Shown here: in pieces, positions 1 to 9,561 of the stretch
Layout of the letters: every line of letters begins with the position of its first letter
Numbering within the stretch: position 1 is the first letter of the stretch
Origin: Mytilus californianus
Taxonomy: Eukaryota > Mollusca > Bivalvia > Mytilida > Mytilidae
Direction: 5' to 3'
DNA: 64,000 nucleotides
Assembly (NCBI RefSeq): GCF_021869535.1
Contig: NW_026262736.1
Coordinates: 496,001-560,000 of the forward strand
Made by a program: the position numbers and the translations under genes
Notes under the pieces: model-generated
Databases searched by the model: none
Told to the model about the DNA's origin: nothing
Seen by the model: only the letters and a program-made list of their open reading frames with translations

Positions 1-1023
1 TTGACAGCAATACACCAAACTACATAATGACCTTTGATTCAGTAAGATCAATATGTTACCAAGATAGCTGTATAGTTTGATGAAAATCCAAGTTGATTTG
101 AAAAAGTTATAAAAAGATTTAAGGTGTACTATCTGAATATAGTCGGAACTGCAAATTCAAGCTTTTTGGACCTAGATTAATTTAATCCTTAAATTTGACA
201 GCAATACACCAAACTACATAATGACCTATGATTTAGTAAGATCAATATATTACTAAGATAGCTGTATAATTTGATGAAAATCCTAGTTGATTTGAAAAAG
301 TTATAAAAAAAATTAGGGTTAGGTATCTGAATATAGTCCGAACTGCAAATTCAATCTTTTTTTACCTAGAAATTTGTAAGCAACACACCAAACTACATAA
401 GGACCTGTGATTGAGTAAGATCAATTTATTACTAATATAGCTGCATAGTTTGATGAAAATCCAAGTTGATTTGAAAAAGTTATAAAAAAAATTAAAGTGA
501 GTGTACTATCTGAAATGCTGAATTTTGTCCAAAATTGCAAATCCTAGCTTTTTTGACCTTCATTAAATTTGACAGCAATACACCAAACTACATAATGACC
601 TTTGATTCAGTAAGATCAATATGTTACCAAGATAGCTGTATAGTTTGATGAAAATCCAAGTTGATTTGAAAAAGTTATAAAAAGATTTAAGGTGTACTAT
701 CTGAATATAGTCGGAACTGCAAATTCAAGCTTTTTGGACCTAGATTAATTTAATCCTTAAATTTGACAGCAATACACCAAACTACATAATGACCTATGAT
801 TTAGTAAGATCAATATATTACTAAGATAGCTGTATAGTTTGATGAAAATCCTAGTTGATTTGAAAAAGTTATAAAAAAAATTAGGGTTAGGTATCTGAAT
901 ATAGTCCGAACTGCAAATTCAATCTTTTTTTACCTAGAAATTTGTAAGCAACACACCAAACTACATAATGACCTGTGATTGAGTAAGATCAATATATTAC
1001 TAATATAGCTGCATAGTTTGATG
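1..1023. repeat. Three-monomer satellite, 568-bp higher-order period, truncated at right
   Basis: Three related monomers follow each other: A (1-194), B (195-373) and C (374-568). The set then repeats as A (569-762), B (763-941) and a truncated C (942-1023). The offset is exactly 568 bp at each of the three monomer starts. All monomers share a CACCAAACTACATAA core, followed by a GTAAGATCAAT stretch and a GATGAAAATCC stretch. The two A copies look identical; the B and C copies differ by a few single bases, for example GGACC against TGACC after ACATAA. The last C monomer stops after TTTGATG, where its earlier copy continues with AAAATCC, and TTAGGG repeats begin. Mussels are known to carry satellites with monomers of 160-175 bp, but I cannot identify this one by name. 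The left edge of the window may cut the array. Confidence 0.93.
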
Positions 1024-1049
1024 GGTTAGGGTTAGGGTTAGGGTTAGGG

Positions 1050-1086
<37 letters not shown>

Positions 1087-1088
1087 GG
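1024..1088 (+). repeat. Interstitial telomeric repeat block 1, (TTAGGG)n
   Basis: About ten TTAGGG hexamers, with one extra T (TTTAGGG) near 1069 and a run of five G at the right end. The block directly abuts the truncated satellite on the left and non-telomeric sequence on the right. The G-rich strand reads left to right, as in every other TTAGGG block of this window. Confidence 0.97.
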
Positions 1089-1826
1089 TTTTTACTAGAC
1101 TGCAACTGAGTTGCACTAAGGGAGATAATTTGTTTTGAGTACAGACATAGCTGCTATGAAATGTATACAGAAAATAAAATTCAAGTGACTATGTTGTATT
1201 TGTGCATGTACATAAATTTTAGTGGAATAACGGCGACATGATTTGTAAGCTGCATGACGTCATAGGACGTAACATAATTGTTGGAACTTTCATACATACA
1301 TACATACATTCAGACATATAGACATACAGACATTCGATTTTCAATTTTATACATACATACATGTAGAGGATATGCGCTGAGCGATATCCGCAGAGTGATA
1401 TGCGCAGAGCGACCAGCGCATATACAGAGGCGCTAATAATGCGCAATCATGTTATTTGAATAATGTATGGTATATATATATGTAAACAAAATGCAGAGCT
1501 ACATTTTAAAATGGTTTATAGGATGTATGTGCACTATAAATTTCTGAGGTCTGGAGGACATATGGTGGGGAAATGGTACGTGCATAGCAACTTGATCATA
1601 CACAGATGCAGTGATTAAGAAATGGGATGCACAGCGGCACCGTTTTTATACAGTATATTTATACTCTTTAGGTCTGGAGGCCATTGTGTAAGGCTGGAGT
1701 TACGCAGAGTCGCTGCTTATGTGCACTCATGTCATTTGGTTAATATGAGGTGTATATATGCTGTAAAACACATTTGAGCCAGGTATTGACAGGGGATCGA
1801 AATTTTTACTTTTTTATTGATGTGTT
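1089..1826. other. AT-rich gene-free segment with microsatellite and weak internal duplication
   Basis: No gene is supported. A CATA/CAGA-type microsatellite lies at about 1291-1360 and produces only spurious reading frames. A CG-rich patch with several GCGC, GCAGAG and GATATGCGC motifs follows at 1370-1435. Two diverged copies of a segment can be aligned by eye: CATGTTATTTGAATAATGTA near 1449 and CATGTCATTTGGTTAATATG near 1728, and AGGTCTGGAGG near 1545 and 1671. This suggests an old local duplication of roughly 130-280 bp. I recognise nothing else here. Confidence 0.6.
1249..1360. repeat. Copy 1 of CRE-motif plus CATA microsatellite element
   Basis: GCTGCATGACGTCA at 1249-1262, containing the full palindrome TGACGTCA, is followed after about 30 bp by a CATA microsatellite starting at 1291. 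The same arrangement recurs at 3163-3376: same 14-mer, similar GACGTAA and TTGGAAC spacer, then CATA repeats. The shared flank shows that the microsatellites belong to a dispersed element and did not arise independently. The family is unknown to me. Bivalve elements that carry tetranucleotide microsatellites are known (for example pearl elements), but I cannot show the hallmarks of that group here. Confidence 0.5.
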
Positions 1827-2475
1827 CATAAATAAAGGCAACAGTAGTATACCGCTTTTCGAAATTCAGAAATTGATTGAGAAAAAAACAAATCCGGGTT
1901 GCAAATTAAAACTGAGGGAAACACTTCGAATATAAGAGGAGAACAACGACACGACAGAAACTCAACACTAAAATGCAACAAACACAGACACAAACTATAA
2001 TATAACAATGGCCATTTTCCTGACTTGGTACAGGACATTTTAAGAAAAAAATGGTGGATTGAACTTGGTTTTGTGGCTAGCCAAACATCTCGCTTTATGG
2101 CAATGTCAAATATAACATTAAAATGACAAGATTACATGACAGGACTACAATACAAATAAATGGTAGAACATACAGGACAGAGACACACACACAAATAATA
2201 GCTATCAAAAGGTACCAGGCTTATAATTTAACACGCCAGACGCGCGTTTCGTCTACATAAGACCCATCAGTGACGCTCAGATAAAAAAAGATCGAAAGCC
2301 AAAGTTGAAGAGCATTGAGGACCAAAAGTGCCAAATACTGCTAAGGTGGTTACATGCCTGGGATAAGAACATCCTTAGTATTTAGAATAATTCAGACTTT
2401 TGCAAACAGTAAATTTATAAAAATGACTATATAATAGATATACATGTTAACACCGATGTGGTGACTAACTACAGA
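1827..2475. mobile_element. Mussel-type dispersed repeat, about 650-bp fragment
   Basis: The stretch from AATAAAGGCAACAGTAGTAT near 1833, through ATGGCCATTTTCCTGACTTG near 2008 and GCCAGACGCGCGTTTCGTCT near 2235, to CCTGGGATAAGAACATCCTT near 2357 matches, as I recall, a very abundant interspersed repeat in Mytilus sequences. It carries no intact reading frame longer than about 70 codons, so it is a non-autonomous copy or a fragment of a larger element. I see no terminal inverted repeats or clear target-site duplication, so the class is undetermined and both ends are approximate. The identification rests on memory and not on a search. Confidence 0.6.
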
Positions 2476-3162
2476 ATAAAAACGAATACATAAAACAACC
2501 TTAACCAGCACATAAAAAAGGCACAGCCGAACAACGTATTATATGTTAGCCGAAGAAATTTCTATAATTTTCCAAAAAATAGGATAGAGTTCAAGATTAA
2601 GTTTGTAATACTGATATAACATGTATTAATAACAATGAAAACTACAATTCTTATTTATATAAAATTGTGGTAGTAATTAGATAATTAATTTTATTATCAA
2701 GCTATGTCGGTATTTATTGTAAATCAAACTGTAAACCAAATACATCGTATAAATGTAGTTGACCCAAACTAAAATCTTATAAATTAACTTGGTGATTAAT
2801 TATCTTTACCGTAACACACGAATAGAAAAGAAAAAAAAAAGGATTTACAAATACAAACGATAAGACATTTGACAAAATCCGATGAGAATAACACATAAAA
2901 CATCAAAACTTAATACATGGATTTTGGATAGAAAAATACCGTGACACGTCTTATAGCAATGCGAATTCACTCACAGCTAAACAGTCACAATCGGGAATAA
3001 GTCACGTTCGGTACTAAAAAGATCAGACGACGTAATGGAAAACCACAATCTAACACGTGATAAAAATGTCCTTTGTTAGTTTGGACAAAGTCACATCGTA
3101 TGAATCAACCAATTCGTGATGGTGTCCATAAAATTTACGAAGTAAATGTCTCTGGGTATTTT
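2476..3162. other. AT-rich intergenic DNA, no gene seen
   Basis: Low-complexity, A-rich and T-rich sequence with an A tract at about 2828-2840. Both strands are closed by frequent stops. The first part (to about 2520) may still belong to the dispersed repeat on its left. I see no splice-site pattern, tRNA-like structure or recognisable repeat. Confidence 0.6.
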
Positions 3163-3376
3163 GCTGCATGACGTCAAACGACGTAAAATATTTTTTGGAA
3201 CATACATACATACTTACATACATGCATATAAACATACATACATGCATATAAACATACATACATGCATATAAACATACATACATACATAAATAAATAAATA
3301 CATACATATATACATACAAACATACAAACATACATACATGTATGCATATATACATGCATACATACATGCATACACT
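3163..3376. repeat. Copy 2 of CRE-motif element with long CATA microsatellite
   Basis: GCTGCATGACGTCA at 3163-3176 precedes a tetranucleotide array at 3201-3376 (CATA, with CATG, AAAC and AAAT variants). Within the array, a 20-bp period of CATACATACATGCATATAAA is repeated three times near 3217-3276. The minus-strand reading frames of 65 and 105 codons over this stretch are artefacts of the tetranucleotide repeat, rich in Met, Tyr, Val and Cys. Confidence 0.75.
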
Positions 3377-3984
3377 CAGGAATTCGTCAAAACCCTGTGA
3401 GACGCAAAATCTAGTGTGACATTATGATGCCATCAAAAGGACGGATTGGATATTGTCATCTCGATCTCACTTTATTGCCTTATATCTTTTATTGTACAGA
3501 ATGTTAGTAGTTATATTATGTGTAATTATGAACACATCATCGCTTCCATAATCGCGACCTCTAATTTTACATACCACCCATGGGCTTGCGAACTGAAAAT
3601 CGGTGTTAGCGTTTCGATTGCTGCAATGTGAAAGTTTGTAAAGCACGAAAGGTCGTAGGAGATAACATCACCACTATTTGCAGGGATATTGACTTCCTGT
3701 TATCGAGTTTCGCTCCTCGAAAAAATCTGATTTCGTTCGTCCAAAAAAATCTTCCTGACTTGCATATTTGGACCCAAAAGTACCACGTGTTGCAAACATT
3801 GCAATTTTTCTTCTTACTACTGCATTGGTTTTTACAACTAAGGCTCATCTGAAAGGTACATTTACCAATGTAATACGTCTTCGCAAGTGTGTATTAGCTA
3901 TGTTTTGCAACAGAAACAAGAAGCTAACTCCCTTTTATTTTATTCTTTTTTAGATAGATGGATAGGGTAGTTATTTAAAGTTAA
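3377..3984. other. Gene-free segment left of the TTAAGG array
   Basis: Several overlapping reading frames of 60-80 codons exist on both strands (3446-3953), but none has a recognisable domain, a supported start or splice sites. Their mutual overlap on opposite strands argues against coding. GATAGATGG near 3952 leads into the TTAAGG-type repeat. Confidence 0.5.
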
Positions 3985-4710
3985 GGTTAATGTTAAGGTT
4001 AACTTTTCGTGTAACCTTAAGGTTTATTTAAGCATATCTTGGCTATTATTTAAGGTAAAGGTTAAGGTTAAAGTTAAGGTTAACTTTTCGTGTAACCTTA
4101 AGGTTTATATAAGCATATGTTGGCTATTATTTAAGGATAGGGTTAAGGTTAGGGTTAAGGTTACTTTTTCGTTTAACCTTAAGCTTTATACAAGCATATG
4201 TTGGCTATTATTTAAGGTTAAGGTTAACTTTTCGTGTAACCTTAATGTTTATTTAAGCATATGTTGGCTATTATATAAGGCTTACGGTTAAGGTTAGGGT
4301 TAAGGTTAAGGTTAAGGTTAAGGTTAGGGTTAAGGTTAAGGTTAAGGTTAAGGTTACTTTTTCGTTTAACCTTAAGCTTTATTCAAGCATATGTTGGCTA
4401 TTATTTAAGGTTAAGGTTAAGGTTAAGGTTAAGGTTAACTTTTTGTATAACCTTAAGGTTTATTTAAGCATATGTTGGCTATTATATAAGGCTTACGGTT
4501 AAGGTTAGGGTTAAGGTTAAGGTTAAGGTTATGGTTAAGGTTAAGGTTACTTTTTCGTTTAACATTAAGCTTTATTCAAGCATATCTTGGCTATTATTTA
4601 AGGTAAAGGTTAAGGTTAAAGTTAAGGTTAACTTTTCGTGTAACCTTAAGGTTTATATAAGCATATGTTGGCTATTATTTAAAGATAGGGTTAAGGTTAG
4701 GGTTAAGGTT
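3985..4710 (+). repeat. Eight-unit TTAAGG-type array with a conserved inverted repeat per unit
   Basis: The motif AAGCATAT-G/C-TTGGCTATTAT occurs eight times, at about 4030, 4111, 4192, 4255, 4385, 4466, 4578 and 4659. Spacings are 81, 81, 63, 130, 81, 112 and 81 bp, varying with the number of TTAAGG/TTAGGG hexamers between. Each unit has TTAAGGTTA, a 10-base loop (ACTTTTCGTG or CTTTTTCGTT type) and TAACCTTAA, giving a 9-bp stem; in the first unit the arms are 3993-4001 and 4012-4020. One copy (near 4560) has a single mismatch. Two subtypes differ at AAGGTTTA against AAGCTTTA. A piece near 4041-4160 recurs at 4589-4708 with an offset of 548 bp, showing internal duplication. Hexamers drift from TTAAGG towards TTAGGG at the right end. 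Confidence 0.92.
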
Positions 4711-4902
4711 AAGGGTTAGGGTTAGGGTTAGGGTTAGGGTTAGGGTTAGGGTTAGGGTTAAGGGTTAGGGTTAGGGTTAGGGTTAGGGTTAGGGTTAGGG
4801 TTAGGGTTAGGGTTAGGGTTAGGGTTAGGGTTAGGGTTAGGGTTAGGGTTAGGGTTAGGGTTAGGGTTAGGGTTAGGGTTAGGGTTAGGGTTAGGGTTAG
4901 GG
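4711..4902 (+). repeat. Interstitial telomeric repeat block 2, (TTAGGG)n
   Basis: About 32 nearly perfect TTAGGG hexamers with one TTAAGGG slip near 4758. The block grows directly out of the TTAAGG-type array on its left and is followed by the first full copy of the subtelomeric segment beginning TTATAACATATTTACGAG. Confidence 0.98.
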
Positions 4903-5878
4903 TTATAACATATTTACGAGTTCATTTCGTGGTTCATCTCGTCAACGTCACTTTTTCGTCACGTGGTGTTTAGTAGGTGTGGCCAAGTGATGATCATGTG
5001 AGGATAAGGTTTAATTTTTATTCTTTATTAAGGAATTGCAGGTCTTTTGTTTTTGATAGACGTCGGTTGAAAGATAATCAGAGTAGGTATCAGGTATTTA
5101 TTTTGATTTTTAAAATGTAAATAACGGAAAAAAAAATGTAAGCTGTTAAAGACATGAGATGAGAATAACGAATTGTCATATAAAAAAAAACAACATTACT
5201 TTATAACTTCAATAATTTGTAGCCTTGTCAGTGTGTTTTTAATGAGGCATTTCTCTAGAGGTAAAAAAGAATGCAACACACCCATGATAAAACTAACAGT
5301 AAAGTTACCATAGCGAAGCAACCCACAAAAAACTAAAGACTGAGCAAATTATGTGGTCCTGCATAACTACATTCAGTTGTTAAAAAAAAAGGTTGATTCC
5401 AATCAATATTGTTTGTATCCCACAAAAACTGACAAACAAGTAGTCTTTCCGAGGATACCTTTAATAATGAATACTGTAAGATCCAACTTGGAGATAGGAT
5501 CAGGTTTTTTATCCGTCTACAACACAATTAATTTATATCATAGATACCTTATTCATATTTTGATATAAAAAAAGTATTGTTTTTGCAATTTACATAGTCG
5601 CATGTTCATACGCTCGGATATCCTTATTGTGAAGAATTAAAAATATATAAAAAGGGAAGTTATCCGGAAATGTTAACGACGAGGATAAGGTAAAGTTTGG
5701 TTTAGTCTGTTAATAATGATATGTTCAAGGGTATCCCTTAGGGTGAGATGTGGTCAGGGATAAGTGTAAATTGACATGTGTGTTATGTTTCAGGGTCAGA
5801 AATGAATTGAACTGTTAAGGCTAAATATTAAGTTAAGTCTATGGGAATGGTTATGAATATTTAAATGCAGTGTTTTAT
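4903..5878 (+). repeat. Subtelomeric segment S, copy 1 (longest, 976 bp)
   Basis: Starts TTATAACATATTTACGAG immediately after TTAGGG repeats and runs to TTTTATG, where TTAGGG repeats resume at 5879. The first 290 bp recur almost unchanged at 6537-6831 (offset 1634, one difference seen near 5083), and about 480 bp recur with more divergence at 5918-6407. The right-hand 500 bp (from about 5380) is found only here. It contains a CACGTG E-box near 4958. Reading frames at 5333-5568 overlap on opposite strands and are not supported as genes. The name S is mine. Confidence 0.9.
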
Positions 5879-5917
5879 GGGTTAGGGTTAGGGTTAGGAT
5901 TAGGGTAAGGGTTCGGA
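5879..5917 (+). repeat. Interstitial telomeric repeat block 3, degenerate
   Basis: Short block of about six hexamers: TTAGGG copies plus diverged forms (TTAGGA, TAAGGG, TTCGGA). It is the shortest and most diverged telomeric block between copies of segment S. The copy of S that follows is also the most diverged, consistent with this being the oldest junction of the three. Confidence 0.9.
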
Positions 5918-6407
5918 TTATAGCATATTTACGAGATCATTTCGTGGTTTATCTCGTCAACGTCACTTTTTGGTCACGAAGTGCTAACTTGGTGTGGCCA
6001 AGTTATGATCCTGCGAGGATAAGGTTTAATTACAATTCTTTATTATGGTATCGCAGGTCTTTTGTTATAGACTTCGGTTAAAAGACAATCAGTGTATATA
6101 TACATTAGGTATGCATTTTATTTTAATTGTTTAAATGTAAAATGCACATAATTTTTAAGCTGTGAAAAAATAAGATAAGACTAAGGAATTGTCATATAAA
6201 AAGACAACATTATTTTAGGTTATTTTATGCTTTATTACCTCAATAATTTGTAGCCTTGTCAGTGTGTGTTTAATGAGATATTTTTCTAGAGGTTACACAA
6301 CTATGGCAAAAATAAAAGTGAAGTTACCATAGCGAAGCAACCCACAGAAAAATGAAGACTGAGCAAATTATGTGGTCCTGCATAACTACATTCAGTTGTT
6401 TAAAACA
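5918..6407 (+). repeat. Subtelomeric segment S, copy 2 (diverged, truncated)
   Basis: Begins TTATAGCATATTTACGAG and follows segment S copy 1 through the GTCAACGTCACTTTTT, AAGCAACCCACA and CTGCATAACTACATTCAG landmarks, with scattered substitutions and indels. It stops at about 6407, after TTGTTTAAAACAG. The copy-1 sequence continues past the equivalent point (about 5380) with GGTTGATTCC, whereas here TTAGGG repeats begin. Confidence 0.9.
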
Positions 6408-6451
6408 GGTTAGGGTTAGGGTTAGGGTTAGGGTTAGGGTTAGGGTTAGGG

Positions 6452-6492
<41 letters not shown>

Positions 6493-6536
6493 GGTTAGGG
6501 TTAGGGTTAGGGTTAGGGTTAGGGTTAGGGTTAGGG
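6408..6536 (+). repeat. Interstitial telomeric repeat block 4, (TTAGGG)n
   Basis: About 21 TTAGGG hexamers with one extra T near 6470. It caps truncated copy 2 of segment S and is followed by copy 3. Confidence 0.98.
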
Positions 6537-6831
6537 TTATAACATATTTACGAGTTCATTTCGTGGTTCATCTCGTCAACGTCACTTTTTCGTCACGTGG
6601 TGTTTAGTAGGTGTGGCCAAGTGATGATCATGTGAGGATAAGGTTTAATTTTTATTCTTTATTAAGGAATTGCAGGTCTTTTGTTTTTGATAGACGTCGG
6701 TTGAAAGATAATCAGTGTAGGTATCAGGTATTTATTTTGATTTTTAAAATGTAAATAACGGAAAAAAAAATGTAAGCTGTTAAAGACATGAGATGAGAAT
6801 AACGAATTGTCATATAAAAAAAAACAACATT
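6537..6831 (+). repeat. Subtelomeric segment S, copy 3 (near-identical to copy 1, truncated)
   Basis: Matches copy 1 (4903-5197) with no net indel and one visible substitution (GAGTAGG against GTGTAGG). It ends at CAACATT, and the shared TTA merges into TTAGGG; copy 1 continues CAACATTACTTTATAAC. The near-identity to copy 1 and the extreme truncation indicate a recent copying event whose end was capped by telomeric repeat at a two- to three-base microhomology. Confidence 0.95.
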
Positions 6832-6943
6832 AGGGTTAGGGTTAGGGTTAGGGTTAGGGTTAGGGTTAGGGTTAGGGTTAGGTTAGGGTTAGGGTTAGGG
6901 TTAGGGTTAGGGTTAGGGTTAGGGTTAGGGTTAGGGTTAGGGT
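6832..6943 (+). repeat. Interstitial telomeric repeat block 5, (TTAGGG)n
   Basis: About 18 TTAGGG hexamers with one shortened TTAGG near 6880. It caps copy 3 of segment S. On its right the block passes into ATAAGCATTTTGCGACATG, a sequence seen nowhere else in the window. Confidence 0.97.
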
Positions 6944-7744
6944 ATAAGCATTTTGCGACATGAGCCGATTTGAGATGAGCCAATTGTTAAAGGGAGACAA
7001 TTGATTAATTTTGAGCGGACTAACAAAATTGTTTGAAGGTATATTTGTTTACGTCTGATATTGCCTGTATATATAATGTTGTTTTATTTCGGTTTATCTA
7101 TCTCATTTGTTTTATAGTATATGTAGAATAAACGACGAAATAAGATATTCTTTAAAAATATTTTGAAAAAGGATCAAGAAAATAATTGGCAGATGTTCAT
7201 TTTAAACTACTTCATTTAATGCAATGATTATTAAATCTAATTTATAATTGCTATCATTATATTGATTTGAATATTTTTATTCAGATATCAGCAACTGTTA
7301 ATAATCTATTTTTAGATTATATTAACTTGCTGTTTCATAAATTTCGAAAAATGGAATCATGTGTCACGGATGTCGTGAAATAAATGCGACTGTTATTTAG
7401 TAAACTTTTTAATCACTATTCAGTGAAATATTGAAAGAAGATTAAATTTTTCAGATTTTTTTGCCATTGGAAATATGCATGTTTGCTTCAAATTCCAAAA
7501 AAGGCTACATCTACACTGGATTAAAACAGAGATAGAAGGGATGGGGACATTTGTGATTAATTTTCCGAGGTTAGAAATTCATTCTGCCGATTCAAAACTT
7601 ATTAAGAGGATCCTGGAGTTTTTAGAACTGTACCGGTTTATGGATTGTATTGTGATCAATAAACAAGTGTAATGTGATCAATAAAAACGTGTAATGCATT
7701 TTTTTAATGTGAATATGTAATCTGCATTAAAGGTCAATATAAAA
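6944..7744. other. AT-rich segment, mostly featureless
   Basis: Very AT-rich DNA without recognisable repeats to about 7440. Near its right end lie a weak terminal-exon candidate (see the entry at 7475) and a 22-bp tandem duplication at 7651-7672 and 7673-7694, each copy containing AATAAA. Confidence 0.5.
7475..7672 (+). CDS. Weak candidate terminal exon or small open reading frame, 65 codons
   Basis: An ATG-initiated frame of 65 codons with a mixed, protein-like composition (hydrophobic, charged and aromatic residues, no simple repeat) and a TAA stop at 7670-7672. The frame stays open upstream to a possible splice acceptor, ATTTTTCAG ending at about 7454. AATAAA polyadenylation-type hexamers occur at 7658-7663, inside the frame, and at 7680-7685, just after the stop. 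I do not recognise the product or any domain. It could be the last exon of a gene or gene relic, or a chance frame in AT-rich DNA, which I consider more likely. Confidence 0.15.
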   Translation: MHVCFKFQKRLHLHWIKTEIEGMGTFVINFPRLEIHSADSKLIKRILEFLELYRFMDCIVINKQV

Positions 7745-8011
7745 AAGAAGATGTGGTATGACTGCCAATGAAACAACTCTCAACAAGAGACCAAATGACA
7801 CAGAAATTAATAACTATAGGTCACCGTACGGCCATCAACAATTAGCAAAGCCCAGTCAAATAGTCAGCTATTAAAGGCCCCGAAATGACAAATGTAAAAC
7901 TATTAAAACGAGAAAACTAAAGGCCTAATTTATGTAAAAACAAAAAAATGAGCGAAAAACAAATATGTAACACATCAACAAACAACAACCACTGAATAAC
8001 AGGCTCCTGAC
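7745..8011. mobile_element. Mussel-type dispersed repeat, about 270-bp copy
   Basis: Landmarks GATGTGGTATGACTGCCAAT near 7751, GGTCACCGTACGGCCATCAA near 7820, AAAGGCCCCGAAATGACAAA near 7874 and AATAACAGGCTCCTGAC at the right end match, as I recall, one of the most common repeats in Mytilus sequences. There is no open reading frame of note. Class and true ends are unknown to me. It supports the taxonomic assignment and shows that this subtelomeric block received ordinary genomic DNA. The identification is from memory, not from a search. Confidence 0.65.
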
Positions 8012-8039
8012 AAGCATCTTTTTAATAAAAAAAAAATTA

Positions 8040-9502
8040 TGTGTCATGGTACCTACTACTATGCCACTACCTATTACCCACTAAACCGTTACCAATTACC
8101 TATTACCCTTTACCTATTACCCATTACCCACTATACCTTGACCATTTACCATTTACCCTTTACCCAATATACCTTTACCCTTTACCCATTACCCATTACC
8201 AAGTATACCGTTACCTATTACTCATTACCAAGTAAACCGTTACCCATTGCCCGGTAAACCGTTACCCTTTACCCATTACCAATTATATCTCTACCCATTA
8301 CCCATTACCCAGTATACCTTTACCCTTTACATATTACCCATTACCCGGTAAACCGTTACCATTTACCCATTACCCATCATCCAGTATACCGTTACAACTT
8401 ATCCATTTCCCATTACCCAGTATACCGTTACCCTTTACCCATTATCCAGTATACCGTTACCCATTACTCATTATCCATCATCCAGTATACTGTTTCAATT
8501 TATCCATTCCCCATTACTCAGTATACCGTTACCTCTTTACCCATTACACAGTATACCTGTATCCATCACCAATTACCAATCATACCGTTACCCTTTACCC
8601 ATTACTCAGTAAACCGTTACCCATCACCCGTTACCCAATATACCGTTACCAATTACTTTATTAACCTTAACCCATCACCCATTACCTAGTATATCGTTAC
8701 CCATTACTCATTACCCAGTATACATTTACTTATTAAACATTACCTGGTATACCGTTACCCATAACCCATTACATAGCATACTGTTACACATTACCCATTA
8801 CCCAGTTGTCTGTTACCCATTACCTAGTATAACAATTAACCATTGCCGAGTATATTGTTACCCAATGTCTTTAAAATAGTAGACCGTTACATCGTTTACC
8901 ATTACCCATTTACCTATAACTACATTAACAGTTACCAAATAACAATTACATAGTACATCATTATCCATTACCCATTACCTTGTATACCGTTACCTATTAC
9001 CCAGTAAACTTTTACCCATTACCCATTACCCATTATACCTTTACCTATTACCCATTACCCAGTATACCATTACCCTTTACCTATTACTCATTACCCATCA
9101 TCCAGTTTACCGTTACCCTTTACCCATTACCCAGTATACCTTTACCCATTACCCATTACCCAGTATACAGTTACCTATTAACCATTACCTGGTATACCGT
9201 TACCCATTACCCATTACGTAGCATACTGTTACACATTACCCATTACCCAGTTTTCCGTTACCCACACCTAGTATATCGTTACCCATTAACCATTACTGAG
9301 TATATTTTTACCCACTATCTTTTAAATAGTAGACCGTTACATCGTTAACCATTACCCATTACCTAGAACTACGTTAACAGTTACCCAGTTTACCCTGCCC
9401 ATTACACAGTGTACCGTAGCCATTTACACATTAACCAGTGTACCGTAACCCATTAACCATTACATAGTACATCGTTACCAATTACCCAATACCCATTACC
9501 CT
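8040..9502 (-). repeat. Degenerate TTACCC-type array, about 1.46 kb
   Basis: The stretch is built from TTACCC, CATTACCC and CCAGTATACCGTTACCC modules of roughly 20-30 bp, with many substitutions. The G-rich strand is the minus strand (GGGTAATGGGTAA), opposite to the TTAGGG blocks, and the hexamer is not canonical telomeric repeat. A longer internal duplication is visible: the stretch around GCATACTGTTACACATT at 8777 and TAGTAGACCGTTACATCG near 8877 recurs near 9221 and 9327, an offset of about 445-450 bp. Reading frames of 64-122 codons (8039-9348) are rich in Tyr, Pro, Leu, Ile and Thr and result from the repeat. Confidence 0.9.
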
Positions 9503-9520
9503 TTAGGGTTAGGGTTAGGG

Positions 9521-9561
<41 letters not shown>

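Noticed and set aside
3050-3371. Met/Tyr/Val/Cys-rich frames of 65 and 105 codons
   Set aside because: Translation of a CATA tetranucleotide microsatellite.
8039-9348. Tyr/Pro/Leu/Ile/Thr-rich frames up to 122 codons
   Set aside because: They result from the TTACCC-type array and break wherever the module spacing changes.
9480-9520. Telomere-to-telomere fusion point at the TTACCC/TTAGGG border
   Set aside because: The polarity is C-rich then G-rich on the plus strand, the reverse of a head-to-head fusion, and the left side is not canonical CCCTAA repeat.
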